Source: Mesorhizobium sangaii (lineage in GTDB: Bacteria > Pseudomonadota > Alphaproteobacteria > Rhizobiales > Rhizobiaceae). Taken from it: a DNA stretch of 64,000 bases. The notes beneath the pieces are model-generated. The model was given only the letters and a program-made list of their open reading frames with translations, did no database searches and was not told the origin of the DNA. Shown piece by piece: positions 15,979 to 26,000 of this stretch. The stretch covers positions 1 to 64,000 of the forward strand of contig NZ_JACHEF010000006.1 of assembly GCF_014207355.1 (NCBI RefSeq), written 5' to 3'. The translations under genes and the position numbers were made by a program. How positions within the stretch are numbered: position 1 is the stretch's first letter; every line of letters starts with the position of its first letter.

Positions 15979-17448
15979 ATGAATCCGCTGGCGCGCTTTC
16001 TCGCGCTGGCCGGCGTTGCCGTGGCGCTGGCGAGCTGCCAGATGTTCACGCCTCCCGAGGTTCAGGAATCCGGCTTCCAGCCTTCCGACAGGCCGATCAC
16101 TGTCGACAATGTCGCCGCCAACAGCAAGCTCGCCGAACTGGCCAAGGCGCAGCATCCGCGCATCCTGGCCACCTATGGTGGCGAATATTCCGATCCCAAG
16201 CTCGAGCGCATGGTCGCCAAGGTGGTCGGCAACCTGACCGTCGTGTCGGCCAATCCGACGCAGACCTATCGCATCACCATTTTGAATTCGCCCAACGTCA
16301 ACGCCTTCGCGCTGCCGGGCGGTTATCTCTACATCACGCGCGGTCTGCTGGCGCTGGCCAATGATTCGGCCGAGCTTGCCGCGGTCATCGCGCATGAGAT
16401 GGGCCATGTCACCGCCAACCATGGCTTGCAGCGCCAGCAGCTGGAAGCCGAGGAAGGCCTGGCGACCAAGGTGGTTTCCGACGTGCTCGGCGACAGCCCG
16501 ACCGCCAAGGCGGCGCTGATCCGCGGCAAGCTCAGACTGGCACAATTCTCGCGCAACCAGGAACTGGAGGCCGACGCCATCGGCATCAAGTCGATCGGCG
16601 AAGCCGGCTACGATCCTTTCGCCGCCGGCCGCTTCCTGCAGTCGATGTCGGCCTATACCGATTTCCGCTCGATCAGTGGCGCCACCGACGCCAGCCTCGA
16701 CTTCCTGGCCACCCACCCCAACACGCCGCAGCGCATCGATCTGGCGCAGCGCCATGCCCGCCAGTTCGGCGCGCCCGGCTTCGGCACCCGCGACCGCGAT
16801 TCCTTCCTCGCCGGCATAGATGGCCTGCTCTATGGCGACACGCCGGAAGAAGGCTATGTGCGCGGCGAAACCTTCCTGCATCCGGGCCTCGGCGTGTCCT
16901 TCTCGGTGCCGCAGGGCTTCATCATCGACAATTCGGCGGCGGCGGTGACGGCAACCGGGCCTGGTGACATGGCGATCCGTTTCGACGGTGTTTCGATCGA
17001 CAAGAACCGGGCGCTGACCGACTATATCCGCAGCGGCTGGGTGGCTGGTCTGGACGACAGCACCGTCAGGCAGGAAACGATCAACGGCAACGAGGCGGCG
17101 ACGGCGCATGCCGGCGCCGAAGGCTGGCAGTTCGACATTGCCGTGATCCGCGCCGGCGGCCAGGTCTACCGGCTGCTGACCGCGGCGCCATCGGCCAGCA
17201 CCTCGCTGGCTGCGGTGGCGCGTTCGGTGAGCGGGTCGTTCCGTATCCTGAGTGCCGCGGAAAAGGCGGCGCTGAAGCCGCTGCACATCCGCGTCGTCAC
17301 CGTTCAACCCGGCCAGACGATGGGTTCGCTTTCCGCCCAGATGGTTGGTGTCGACCGCAAGCTCGACCTGTTCCGGGTGCTGAATGCGCTGTCGCCGGGT
17401 GCCGCGGTCTCGGCCGGTGACAAGGTCAAGATCGTCACCGACAAGTAA
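15979..17448 (+). CDS. M48 family metalloprotease, lipoprotein
   Basis: Envelope zinc protease of 489 residues. The N-terminus is a lipoprotein signal ending in the lipobox LASC (C20). The zinc site is HEMGH at residues 139-143, with the third ligand glutamate in NQELEADAIG. This matches the BepA/YfgC-like group that acts on outer-membrane proteins. The C-terminal 60 residues (RVVTVQPGQTMGSLSAQMVG) resemble a LysM-like module, so peptidoglycan contact is plausible. The start at 15979 gives a proper signal peptide; an earlier ATG at 15886 would bury it. It ends 15 bases from the converging rpoH2 gene. Confidence 0.9.
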   Translation: MNPLARFLALAGVAVALASCQMFTPPEVQESGFQPSDRPITVDNVAANSKLAELAKAQHPRILATYGGEYSDPKLERMVAKVVGNLTVVSANPTQTYRITILNSPNVNAFALPGGYLYITRGLLALANDSAELAAVIAHEMGHVTANHGLQRQQLEAEEGLATKVVSDVLGDSPTAKAALIRGKLRLAQFSRNQELEADAIGIKSIGEAGYDPFAAGRFLQSMSAYTDFRSISGATDASLDFLATHPNTPQRIDLAQRHARQFGAPGFGTRDRDSFLAGIDGLLYGDTPEEGYVRGETFLHPGLGVSFSVPQGFIIDNSAAAVTATGPGDMAIRFDGVSIDKNRALTDYIRSGWVAGLDDSTVRQETINGNEAATAHAGAEGWQFDIAVIRAGGQVYRLLTAAPSASTSLAAVARSVSGSFRILSAAEKAALKPLHIRVVTVQPGQTMGSLSAQMVGVDRKLDLFRVLNALSPGAAVSAGDKVKIVTDK

Positions 17449-17463
17449 GGCGCCTGCCACCGG

Positions 17464-18327
17464 TCAGGCGGCAGTCGCCAGAAATTCGGGATTCTGCTTC
17501 ACCAGCGCCACCTTGAGCTTCTCCATGGCGCGCGCCTCGATCTGGCGGACGCGTTCCTTCGAGATGCCAAGCGTCTCGCCAAGCGCTTCCAGTGTTGCGC
17601 CTTCGTCGCTCAGCCGGCGTTCCTCGATGATCCTGAGCTCGCGGGCGTTGAGGGCGGCGAGTGCGGCTTTCAACCACACAGAGCGGCGCTCGACATCGAT
17701 CGTGTCGCCGACGACCTCGTCGGGCAGGGGGTCGTCCGAGACGAGGAAATCCATGCGCTCGTTCGAACCCGCGTCATCGGCAACCGGCATGTTGAGCGAG
17801 GAGTCGGGTGCCGACAGCCGCGAATCCATCATCGCCACGTCGGCCTCGGAGACGCCGAGCGCCTCCGATACCTCGCGATAGAGCGTAGCGTTGGACAGCG
17901 GTTCGGTGCCGTTGGCCAGCCGCGCGCGCAAGCGGCGCAGGTTGAAGAAAAGAGCCTTCTGCGCGGAGCTGGTGCCGCCGCGCACGATCGACCAGTTGCG
18001 CAGGATATAGTCCTGCATCGAGGCGCGGATCCACCACGTCGCGTAGGTCGAAAACCGCACCTCGCGTTCGGGCTCGAAGCGGGCTGCCGCCTCAAGCAGG
18101 CCGACATGCCCTTCCTGGATCAGATCGCCGAGCGGCAGACCGTAGTGGCGGAATTTGGAAGCCATGGAGATGACCAGCCGCATATGCGCAACCGTGATGC
18201 TATGCAGCGCGTTCTGGTCCTTGTCTTGTTTCCAGAGCAATGCGAGCCGGTGCTCTTCTTCACGTTCGAGGTAGGGAGCCCTCATTGCCGCGCGGACCAT
18301 GATCCGTCCTGCAGTGTCTTCCATCAT
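17464..18327 (-). CDS. rpoH2: RNA polymerase sigma factor RpoH, RpoH2 type
   Basis: Sigma-32 family factor of 287 residues for heat or general stress promoters. Region 2 has DLIQEGHVGLLEAAARFEPE and FSTYATWWIRASMQDYIL; the RpoH box reads QKALFFNLRRLR; region 4 ends GISKERVRQIEARAMEKLK. Rhizobia carry two RpoH paralogues. Its own EcfG-type promoter upstream fits RpoH2, which is under the general stress sigma factor in Sinorhizobium; the paralogue assignment is inference. Start 18327 has a second ATG next to it. Confidence 0.9.
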   Translation of the reverse strand: MMEDTAGRIMVRAAMRAPYLEREEEHRLALLWKQDKDQNALHSITVAHMRLVISMASKFRHYGLPLGDLIQEGHVGLLEAAARFEPEREVRFSTYATWWIRASMQDYILRNWSIVRGGTSSAQKALFFNLRRLRARLANGTEPLSNATLYREVSEALGVSEADVAMMDSRLSAPDSSLNMPVADDAGSNERMDFLVSDDPLPDEVVGDTIDVERRSVWLKAALAALNARELRIIEERRLSDEGATLEALGETLGISKERVRQIEARAMEKLKVALVKQNPEFLATAA

Positions 18328-18654
18328 GAGGCGCTCCCTGGCTCAGGCGATGCGGATGACTTTGCAAACTTGGCAGGGCGCCCGGGTTGAAATCGCAGCG
18401 TCGTGCCCTAGAAATCCAGAACGTGCCATGCAGGAAAATGGTTCCGTGGCCGTTGGCGGCTGGATTTGTTGCCTGAGGGATCTCGGCGATGATCGGCAAC
18501 CTTGTCGATTGCGACCAAAAAGCACTGATCCGAGAATCTGATTTCAGAAGTTGGTTGTTTTTGAAATCCTGTTCCTTATTTTTCGACTTGTATCTGTCAG
18601 TTTCCAACCCTCACAACATGCCGGACAGCCGGCCAAAGACGGGATCACAGAAAA
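18328..18654. other. Divergent intergenic region, rpoH2 / ABC importer
   Basis: A 327-base gap between divergent genes. The left half holds the EcfG-type promoter of rpoH2 (18420-18445). The right half (about 18520-18610) is AT-richer and must hold the promoter of the amino-acid binding protein gene, but no clear consensus is visible. I see no open frame with coding character. Confidence 0.5.
18420..18445 (-). promoter_or_regulatory. EcfG/RpoE2-type promoter of rpoH2
   Basis: On the minus strand GGAAC (18445-18441) is followed after 17 bases by CGTT (18423-18420). This matches the general stress response consensus GGAAC-N16/17-GTT recognised by EcfG/RpoE2 sigma factors in alphaproteobacteria. 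The predicted start of transcription is about 85 bases upstream of rpoH2. Confidence 0.75.
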
Positions 18655-19428
18655 ATGAAATGGCTCAAGTCGCTTATCGTCGCCGGAACGCTGCAGGCTC
18701 TGGCTGTCACGTCAGGCCATGCCGGCGCTAATCTCGACCAGATCAAGCAGGCGGGCGTCATCAAGGTCGGTACGGAAGGCACCTATGCGCCGTTCACCTA
18801 TCATGACACTTCGGGCGCGCTGGTAGGCTTCGACGTCGAAATCGCCAAGGCGATCGCCGACAAGCTCGGCGTCAAGGCCGAGTTCCTCGAAGGCAAGTGG
18901 GACGGGCTGATCGCCGGTCTCGACGCCAATCGCTATGATACTGTGATCAACGAAGTCGGCATCACTGACGCGCGCAAGGCCAAATACGACTTCTCCGATC
19001 CCTACATCGCCTCCAAGGCGGTGCTGATCGTGCGCGGCGACAACACCGATATCAAGACCTTCGCCGATCTCAAGGGCAAGAAGTCGGCGCAGTCGCTGAC
19101 GTCGAATTTCGGCAAGCTCGCGGAAACGAATGGCGCCGAACTTGTCGGCACCGACGGCTTCGACCAATCGATCCAGCTGCTTCTGACCGGCCGCGCCGAT
19201 GCCACCATCAATGACAGCCTGTCGTTCCTCGACTTCAAGAAGCACAAGCCCGACGCGAATGTGAAGATCGCCGCGCAAGAGGAAAACGCCGACTATTCCG
19301 GCGTCATCGTGCGCAAGGGCGATCCGGAGCTGGTGGCGGCGATCAACAAGGCGCTGGCCGACATCAAGGCCGATGGCACCTACAAGAAGATCGCCGACAC
19401 TTATTTCGGCCAGGACGTTTCGAAGTAA
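18655..19428 (+). CDS. Amino-acid ABC transporter substrate-binding protein, cystine type
   Basis: Periplasmic family-3 solute-binding protein of 257 residues with a signal peptide ending SGHAGA. The text KVGTEGTYAPFTYHDTSGAL, EGKWDGLIAGLDANRYD and the NEVGIT that follows resembles TcyJ/FliY cystine-binding proteins, so L-cystine or a related amino acid is the likely ligand (inference). It is first of a three-gene importer. A strong hairpin terminator after it probably lets the receptor be made in excess over the membrane parts. Confidence 0.88.
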   Translation: MKWLKSLIVAGTLQALAVTSGHAGANLDQIKQAGVIKVGTEGTYAPFTYHDTSGALVGFDVEIAKAIADKLGVKAEFLEGKWDGLIAGLDANRYDTVINEVGITDARKAKYDFSDPYIASKAVLIVRGDNTDIKTFADLKGKKSAQSLTSNFGKLAETNGAELVGTDGFDQSIQLLLTGRADATINDSLSFLDFKKHKPDANVKIAAQEENADYSGVIVRKGDPELVAAINKALADIKADGTYKKIADTYFGQDVSK

Positions 19429-19466
19429 TCTACGCGATGAGGCCGGTCACCGGCCCATGAGATATC

Positions 19467-19502
19467 AAGCGGCGAGCCGTCTTTGACGGTCCGCCGCTTT
19501 TG
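19467..19502 (+). terminator. Attenuating terminator between receptor and permease genes
   Basis: AAGCGGCG (19467-19474) pairs with CGCCGCTT (19492-19499), with CCGTC-TTT-GACGG nested inside and TTTTG following. It lies between the binding-protein gene and the permease gene, so partial termination would set their ratio. Confidence 0.8.
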
Positions 19503-19564
19503 TCGTGATATGTCGAGCGCATTCGCGCCTGATCAAGCCGCCTCGACCATCTGGAGGGTCTTAC

Positions 19565-20245
19565 GTGCCGCACTGGCTGCAACTGATGCTGGAGTCGCTG
19601 CCTTCGCTGTTGTGGGCGGCCCTGATCTTCACCGTGCCGCTGACACTGCTGTCCTTCGTTCTCGGCTTGACGGTCGGCCTCGGTGCAGCAATTGCCCGGC
19701 TGTTCGGTCCAAAACCACTGGTCGCGCTTGTGCGCTTCTATGTCTGGATCTTCCGGGGGACACCGCTGCTGGTGCAGCTGTTCCTGATCTTCTACGGCCT
19801 GCCGTCGGCCGGTATCCTGCTCGACGCCTTCACCGCCGCGTTGATCGGCTTCACGCTCAACATCGGCGCCTACACGTCGGAAATCATCCGCGCGGCAATA
19901 GGCTCGGTGCCGAAAGGCCAGTGGGAAGCCGCCTATTCGATCGGCATGACCTGGAGCCAGGCGATGCGGCGTACCATCCTGCCACAGGCCGGACGGGTCG
20001 CGGTGCCGCCGCTCTCCAACACCTTCATCTCGCTGGTCAAGGATACGTCGCTGGCCGCCGCCATCACCGTGCCGGAAATGTTCCAGGCGGCGCAGCGCAT
20101 CGTCGCCACAACCTATGAGCCGCTGATCCTCTATGTCGAGGCGGCGATCCTCTATCTGGCGATGAGCTCGGTGCTTTCGGCCTTGCAGACGCGGCTGGAA
20201 GAACGGCTCAACCGCTATGGCGGCTTCCTGGAGGCGCGCTCATGA
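19565..20245 (+). CDS. Amino-acid ABC transporter permease
   Basis: Inner-membrane protein of about 226 residues with five or so helices and the HisMQ-type EAA loop (GQWEAAYSIGMTWSQAMRRT). I chose the GTG at 19565 (VPHWLQLMLE) because GGAGGG sits at the right distance upstream and the length then fits the family; an ATG at 19505 would add 20 odd residues. The last 4 bases overlap the ATPase start, which points to translational coupling. It partners with the binding protein encoded upstream. Confidence 0.88.
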   Translation: MPHWLQLMLESLPSLLWAALIFTVPLTLLSFVLGLTVGLGAAIARLFGPKPLVALVRFYVWIFRGTPLLVQLFLIFYGLPSAGILLDAFTAALIGFTLNIGAYTSEIIRAAIGSVPKGQWEAAYSIGMTWSQAMRRTILPQAGRVAVPPLSNTFISLVKDTSLAAAITVPEMFQAAQRIVATTYEPLILYVEAAILYLAMSSVLSALQTRLEERLNRYGGFLEARS

Positions 20246-21015
20246 TCGGCCTCACAAACATCGAAAAGCGCTTCGGCGACAATCTCGTGCTGAAGGGCGT
20301 GACGGTCACCATCGCCGAAGGCAGCGTGACCGCGCTGGTCGGACCTTCGGGGGGCGGCAAGAGCACGCTGCTGCGCTGCATCAACCTGCTGGAGATCCCG
20401 ACATCGGGCACAGTGCGGATCGGTGACGAGACGCTCGAATTTCACCCTGGCGGCAAGGTCCCGGCCAGGGATATCCAACGCCTGCGCCTGCAAACCGGCA
20501 TGGTGTTCCAGAACTTCCAGCTGTTTCCGCATCGCACCGCGATCGAGAATGTCATGGAGGGGCTGGTGACGGTGCTGAAATGGCCAACGGAGCGGGCGCG
20601 CGAGCGGGCGCGCGCTTTGCTGGAAAAGGTCGGCATGGAACACAAGGCCGACGCCTGGCCGGCAACCCTGTCGGGCGGCCAGCAGCAGCGCGTGGCGATT
20701 GCTCGCGCGCTCGCCCCGTCGCCGAAAGTGCTGCTATGCGACGAGCCGACCTCGGCGCTCGATCCGGAACTGGCGCAAGAGGTGGTCGACGTGCTCGGCA
20801 AGCTCGCCAGCGAAGGGACGACCATGGTGATGGCGACGCATGATCTGCGCCTCGCCTCCAAGATCGCGCAGGAGGTGGTGTTTCTTGATGCCGGCGTCAT
20901 AGTCGAAAAAGGCCCGGCGGCCGTGCTGTTCGGCAATCCGGAACATCAGCGCACCAAGCGTTTCATTGCGACGCTGAAGCAAGAGGCGGAGAAGGAGGGT
21001 GGCGGCGAGGCGTAG
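20242..21015 (+). CDS. Amino-acid ABC transporter ATP-binding protein
   Basis: ATPase of 257 residues for the importer. Motifs are GPSGGGKST, MVFQNFQLFPH, LSGGQQQRVAIAR, LLCDEPTSALDPE and MATHD. The Walker A has GGG where GSG is usual, a conservative change seen in some members. The start overlaps the permease stop (ATGA). A shared terminator lies between this gene and the converging carD. Confidence 0.92.
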   Translation: MIGLTNIEKRFGDNLVLKGVTVTIAEGSVTALVGPSGGGKSTLLRCINLLEIPTSGTVRIGDETLEFHPGGKVPARDIQRLRLQTGMVFQNFQLFPHRTAIENVMEGLVTVLKWPTERARERARALLEKVGMEHKADAWPATLSGGQQQRVAIARALAPSPKVLLCDEPTSALDPELAQEVVDVLGKLASEGTTMVMATHDLRLASKIAQEVVFLDAGVIVEKGPAAVLFGNPEHQRTKRFIATLKQEAEKEGGGEA

Positions 21016-21049
21016 GCGGCTACACGCTTCTGCCTATCTTCCTAGAAAC

Positions 21050-21077
21050 AAAAAACCCGGCGCGAGGCCGGGCTTTT
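21050..21077. terminator. Terminator between ABC ATPase gene and carD
   Basis: AAAAAA, stem CCCGGC, loop GCGAG, stem GCCGGG, then CTTTT. The A-run and T-run on either side let it work in both directions, serving the converging ABC operon and carD. Confidence 0.85.
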
Positions 21078-21100
21078 CATGGATTCAAAGGTGAAATGCC

Positions 21101-21682
21101 TCAGGCAGCTTCTTCCTGCTCGGCTTCCTCATTGTCAGCCTTGGCGCCCCGCTTAGGGCCCTTGTTGAGGTTGACCTCGATCAGGCGCACGGCTTCGGTT
21201 TCCGACATGCGGTTGACGGCCGCGATCTCGCGGGCCATGCGGTCGAGTGCAGCCTCGTAGAGCTGGCGTTCGGAATACGACTGCTCGGGCTGGTTGTCGG
21301 CGCGGTAGAGGTCGCGCACAACTTCCGAGATCGAGATCAGGTCGCCGGAATTGATCTTCGCATCATATTCCTGGGCGCGGCGCGACCACATGGTGCGCTT
21401 GACGCGGGCGCGCCCCTGCACGACTTTCAGCGCGCGCTCGACATAATCTTCTTCCGACAGCTTGCGCATGCCGATGGAGGTCGCCTTGGCGACCGGCACC
21501 TTCAGGCGCATCTTGTCCTTCTGGAAGTCGATGACGAACAGTTCCAGCTTGTGCCCAGCGACTTCCTGCTCGTCGATCGACACGATCTGGCCGACGCCAT
21601 GCGCCGGATAGACAATATATTCGCCGGTCTTGAAACCGTGACGCGCAGCGGAGGACTTCTTCTGCGGGGTTATCGTTGCCAT
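21101..21682 (-). CDS. carD: CarD family transcriptional regulator
   Basis: Protein of 193 residues that binds RNA polymerase and stabilises open complexes. The N-terminal half has the CarD/TRCF Tudor-like text FKTGEYIVYPAHGVGQI and the C-terminal half is a helical bundle (SGDLISISEVVRDLYRAD). The tail is rich in acidic residues and alanine. I took the ATG at 21682 (MATITPQKKS) since an N-terminal extension to 21778 has no family likeness. It is monocistronic. In rhizobia CarD-like proteins are linked to rRNA and growth control; that role here is inference. Confidence 0.9.
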   Translation of the reverse strand: MATITPQKKSSAARHGFKTGEYIVYPAHGVGQIVSIDEQEVAGHKLELFVIDFQKDKMRLKVPVAKATSIGMRKLSEEDYVERALKVVQGRARVKRTMWSRRAQEYDAKINSGDLISISEVVRDLYRADNQPEQSYSERQLYEAALDRMAREIAAVNRMSETEAVRLIEVNLNKGPKRGAKADNEEAEQEEAA

Positions 21683-22051
21683 TGCGCCTGAACTCCTTGT
21701 TGTGGTACCGGCGTCCTGCCGGCCCGAACTCGCGCGATCGGGGAAACCGATCGTTAGCCGCACAACAGATGAACCCATCCGGAAAAGCCGGGACCGGCAA
21801 ACCGCAATAGTGCGACCGCCTGGCCCAGATCGCTCTGGTCCGGAATGAGATTTTCACCTTTCAGTGATTTGGGGCGTCTGCGCCATAAATCGACGTTGTG
21901 TCACCGGCATGTTTGACTGATGTAACACAAAAAGTCGGAAGAATCAAGGTTTTGCTGCATCGGCGAAGGCCACAGTTAAGCGCCGCCTGTCAAGGCGCTT
22001 AATGTGACCTGCCTCTTACCCAACGTAATACGGGCCTTTGTGGACCTGTTG
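21683..22051. other. Intergenic between carD and fdxA, with hairpin
   Basis: A 369-base gap with no coding frame that I can support. TTAAGCGCC (21976-21984) and GGCGCTTAA (21994-22002) form a perfect 9-base stem about 50 bases after the fdxA stop, a likely end-of-transcript hairpin without a T-run. The carD promoter must lie in the left half, but no consensus stands out. Confidence 0.5.
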
Positions 22052-22390
22052 TCAATCGCCTTCGCCGGGCTCGGCCGAGAAGTATTTCTCGAACTTACCG
22101 GCCTCGCCGTCGAAGGATTTGGCGTCGGCCGGAGGTTCCTTCTTGGCGGTGATATTGGGCCATTTCTCGGCGTATTCTGTGTTGATCTGCAGCCATTTGT
22201 CGAGTCCCGACTCGGTGTCGGGCTTGATTGCGTCGGCCGGGCATTCCGGCTCGCAGACGCCGCAGTCGATGCACTCGTCGGGATGGATGACGAGCATGTT
22301 CTCGCCTTCGTAGAAACAATCGACCGGACAGACCTCGATGCAGTCCATGTATTTGCATTTGATGCAATTGTCGGTCACGACATAGGTCAT
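22052..22390 (-). CDS. fdxA: Ferredoxin FdxA, 7Fe type
   Basis: Small electron carrier of 112 residues. The first cluster motif is CIKCKYMDCIEVCPVDC and the second is CIDCGVCEPECP, matching the [3Fe-4S][4Fe-4S] ferredoxins of the FdxA group. The C-terminal 45 residues (LDKWLQINTEYAEKWPNITA) form the usual tail. It is soluble and cytoplasmic; the electron partners are not shown by the context. It lies downstream of the S4 and helicase genes in the same direction, 235 bases after the S4 gene. Confidence 0.95.
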   Translation of the reverse strand: MTYVVTDNCIKCKYMDCIEVCPVDCFYEGENMLVIHPDECIDCGVCEPECPADAIKPDTESGLDKWLQINTEYAEKWPNITAKKEPPADAKSFDGEAGKFEKYFSAEPGEGD

Positions 22391-22625
22391 CGGTCGGCTC
22401 CGGAACGTCCCATTTTGTTGGGCTTTTTCCGTGAGGTAACGCCTTTATCCGCCGCTTGCAAGGGCAGCCTTGCCTGGCGGCATCGGCGTTTCCGAAATGG
22501 AATTCTAGGCGGCAGGCCCGGCAGGGACCGGTCATGTCCCGCGAAGTGTCTTGTTTGCCGGGTTCAGGGTTCGTTTTGTGCGTCTCGTTGCGCCAAAATC
22601 GTCACGCACTTTTTTGGCCGACACA

Positions 22626-23024
22626 TCAGTCATCGCCAAGCAAGCGGTCGGTCTGGCGGCGTTCCTTCTTCGTCGGGCGGCCGCTGCCGGCCTCGCGCAG
22701 CGCCGGAATTGCATCGGGAGGCGCTTCGCCCTTCGGCGCGGGCGGCGGGGAGATATCCTCGTACAGCGTGCGGGCCTCCTCGGCAGGGCCACGCCGCACG
22801 CCGGCGTTCAGCACCTTCCAAACGAAGATGCGACGATCAAGTGTGATGGTCAGGACGTCTCCGGGCTTGACCAGATCGGAGGCCTGCGCTGCTTTGTCGC
22901 GATTGATGCGAACCCGGCCGGCGACCACCAGTTTCGCCGCCAGCGAGCGCGATTTCACGGCGCGCGAGAAGAACAGCCATTTGTCGATGCGCTGGCGGTC
23001 TCGGGCAGCCGTCAGGGCAACCAT
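22626..23024 (-). CDS. S4-domain RNA-binding protein, HslR-like
   Basis: Protein of 132 residues with an N-terminal S4 domain (RIDKWLFFSRAVKSRSLAAK through VKPGDVLTI) and a basic, Pro-rich tail. It resembles HslR/Hsp15, which rescues stalled 50S subunits carrying peptidyl-tRNA; that role is inferred by family. It starts 15 bases after the end of the large helicase gene, so the two are very likely co-transcribed, with fdxA next in line. Confidence 0.87.
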   Translation of the reverse strand: MVALTAARDRQRIDKWLFFSRAVKSRSLAAKLVVAGRVRINRDKAAQASDLVKPGDVLTITLDRRIFVWKVLNAGVRRGPAEEARTLYEDISPPPAPKGEAPPDAIPALREAGSGRPTKKERRQTDRLLGDD

Positions 23025-23039
23025 CGAAGCGGCCCGGGT

Positions 23040-26000
23040 CTACTTCTTCAGCTGGTCGCGCAAAGCGGCGAGCTTGGCGAAGGGCGAATCCGGGTCGAAG
23101 CGCACCGGGCGCTCCTCGCGCGGTTTTGGCTGGAAGGCCGGCTTTCCGCCCCCCTTGGCCCGATCTGGGCCGCCACCCTTGCCGTCCGGCCTGCCGCCCT
23201 TCCAGTCGGGCCGGCCTTCGCGGCGGTCGGGACGCTCGCCCTGTGGGCGGCCTTCACGCCTCGGCTCGCCCTCGCCCTGCGGCTTGGGCTTGAACTTCGA
23301 GCGGTCGAAGCGCGGCTTGCCGGAGCCGTCGCGCCGCCCCTCGTGGGCCGGACGTTCTCCAGGCGTGGCTGCGGCCGGTGCTCCGGCAGCATCGGCCGGC
23401 GCGTCGCTCCGGCCGCGCGCCTGTCCGTTGCGCGAGCGATTGTTGCGGCCGGGATGGCGGGGGCGCTGTTCGAAACGGCCCTGACGCCACAACAGGATCG
23501 GCTTTGGCGCCTCGGCTTCAGGAGCGGGCTCGCCGGCGGCTGCATCGGCCACCAAGACAGGCTCGTCCGCCGCTTCCGCAGCGGGCGCAGCTTCGGAAAC
23601 TGGCTCTGCCGATGCTGCGGCGACAGGTTCGGCTTCCGCCTCTGGCTCGGCAGTCAGAACGGGTTCGGCGGCCACTTCGGCGACGGCCTCCGATACGGCT
23701 TCTTGCGTAGCTTCGGCTGGCGCTTCGGGTTGTTCTGCCGCGACCGGCTCGGCCGCTTCTGCGACGGGTTCGGCAGGAATTTCGGCGGTGGCCTCAACAG
23801 CGGCAGCAGGCTCCGAACCTTCGACCGGTGCCTCCGCGGCCGCATCGACCGCCACGGCTTCCGCTGCCTTGGCCTGCTCGGCCAGTGCGGCCTCTTCGGC
23901 TGCGGCCTTCACCGCCGCCGCTTCGCGCGCAGCATTGTCCTGCGCCTCGAGCCGCGCCTTGACCTCGACGGCCGGCTTCGGCTCGGCACGATAGCCGAGA
24001 CCTTTCAGGATCTCTTCCATGTCGTCGGCGGTGGCGCCGAGGATCGACATCATCGGCGGCGTCACCATGAAGGACTGGCCGTCATAGGCGCCGTCCGGCC
24101 TTTGGCCGAGACCAGGCTTCCAGTTGGTCGCCGGGCGGATCAGATCCGCCAGCCGCTCCAGAATGTCGATGCGCACGGCGCGGCGGCCGAGATTGCGGTA
24201 GCCGGCAAGCTTGTAGAAGGTCTTGTCGAAAGCCGGATCGATGACCACCGAGGTGCGGCCGGAGGCGAGTGCATGGACCACGTCGCCAAAGCCCGGCTTG
24301 TCCTTGCCGTCGTTCTTCAATGCCCACAGCAAGGTCACCAGTCCGGCTGGCGCCGGCTTGATCAGCGCCGGCACGAAGACATGGTAGGCGCCGAAGCGCA
24401 CGCCGAGCCGGCGAAGGGCTGCACGGCCCTCCTGGTCGAGCGACTTCATTTCCTCGGCAATGTCGCGGCGGTTGATGAGGCCGAAATTCTCGACCAGCTG
24501 GAAGGCAATGCCGCGGCCGATGCCGGCAATCTGGTCGGCGTTCTTCAGGTCGACCAGCGGCTTCAGCAGCAACTCGATCTGGAAATTGACGAAACGTTCG
24601 GCGCGTGCCGCGACCCTGTCGCGCGCCGGGCCGGTCAACTGTTCGTCGGCCAGCAGCACGAGGCGCGGCTTCAGCGTGTCTTCGCCGGCAACCAGCGTGC
24701 CAATCGGCGCGCCGATCCAGCGCAGCGTGCCATCCGAGCCAAGTGCGATGTCGCCGTTGGCGCTAGCACCGAAGCGTTCGGCGCGCGCCTCGAATTCGGC
24801 GGCAAGCGCCTTCTGGGCGGCAGTGCGCACCGCCTTGGCGTCTTCGCCGCCGGCGGTCTGGTCGGCGGTGAAGCGGAACCCTTGCAACTCGCCGACATGG
24901 TGGCCTTCGACAAGGACGGTTCCGGTAGGACTAATTTCGGCTTCGGGCATGGTATTTTCTCTAAGGCGCCGCATGAGGACGGAAGTCCTGCGGTCTACGA
25001 AGCGTTTCGTCAACCGCTCATGCAGCGCATCCGACAATCTGTCTTCGATTTCGCGCGTCTTTTCCTGCCAGTGTGCCTGATCGGCCAGCCAGCCGGGCCG
25101 GTTCGACACGAATGTCCAGGTGCGGATCTGGGCAATGCGATGCGACAGCGTGTCGATGTCGCCTTCGGTGGTGTCGGCGCGGCGCACCTGCTCGGCCATG
25201 TAATTTTCATCGACATGGCCATGCCGGGCGAGGTCCGTATAGATCGAAGCAATGAGGTCGGCATGCTGGGCCGGCGCGATCTTGCGATAGTCGGGCAGCG
25301 CGCAGGCCTCCCACAGCAGCGCCACGCGTTTGGCGTTGGTGGCGAGTGCGCGGATGTCCTCGTCGCGCGACAGATGCTCGAGCGCCTGCGCATCGACGGC
25401 AGGCAATGCCCGCGTCAGCCCCTCGACCGGGGCGTTGGTTTCGATCGAGCGTTTCAGCGCGTCGAGGCTGGCGAAGTCGAAATGGGCGGTGCGCCATTGC
25501 AGCACCTTCACAGGGTCGAAGTCATGGCCTTCGATTTTCTTGACCAGATCCTCGTCCAGCGGATCGACCTGGCCGGTAACGCCAAAGGTGCCGTCGCGCA
25601 GATGCCGGCCGGCGCGGCCGGCGATCTGGCCAAGCTCGGCCGCCGTCAGGTTGCGATACTGATAGCCGTCGAACTTGCGGTTCTGGGCGAAGGCGACATG
25701 ATCGAGATCAAGGTTGAGACCCATGCCGATGGCATCGGTGGCGATGAGATAGTCGACGTCGCCCGACTGGAACAGCGCCACCTGGGCGTTGCGGGTGCGA
25801 GGCGACAGGGCGCCGAGCACGACAGCGGCGCCACCCTGCTGGCGGCGGATCAATTCGGCGATGGCATAGACCTCGTCGGCGGAGAAGGCGACGATCGCAG
25901 TGCGCCGCGGCAGCCGCGTCAGCTTCTTCGAACCGGCATAGGCAAGATGCGACAGCCTCGGCCGCGTCACCACCGAGACACCCTTCAAGAGGCGCTGGAG

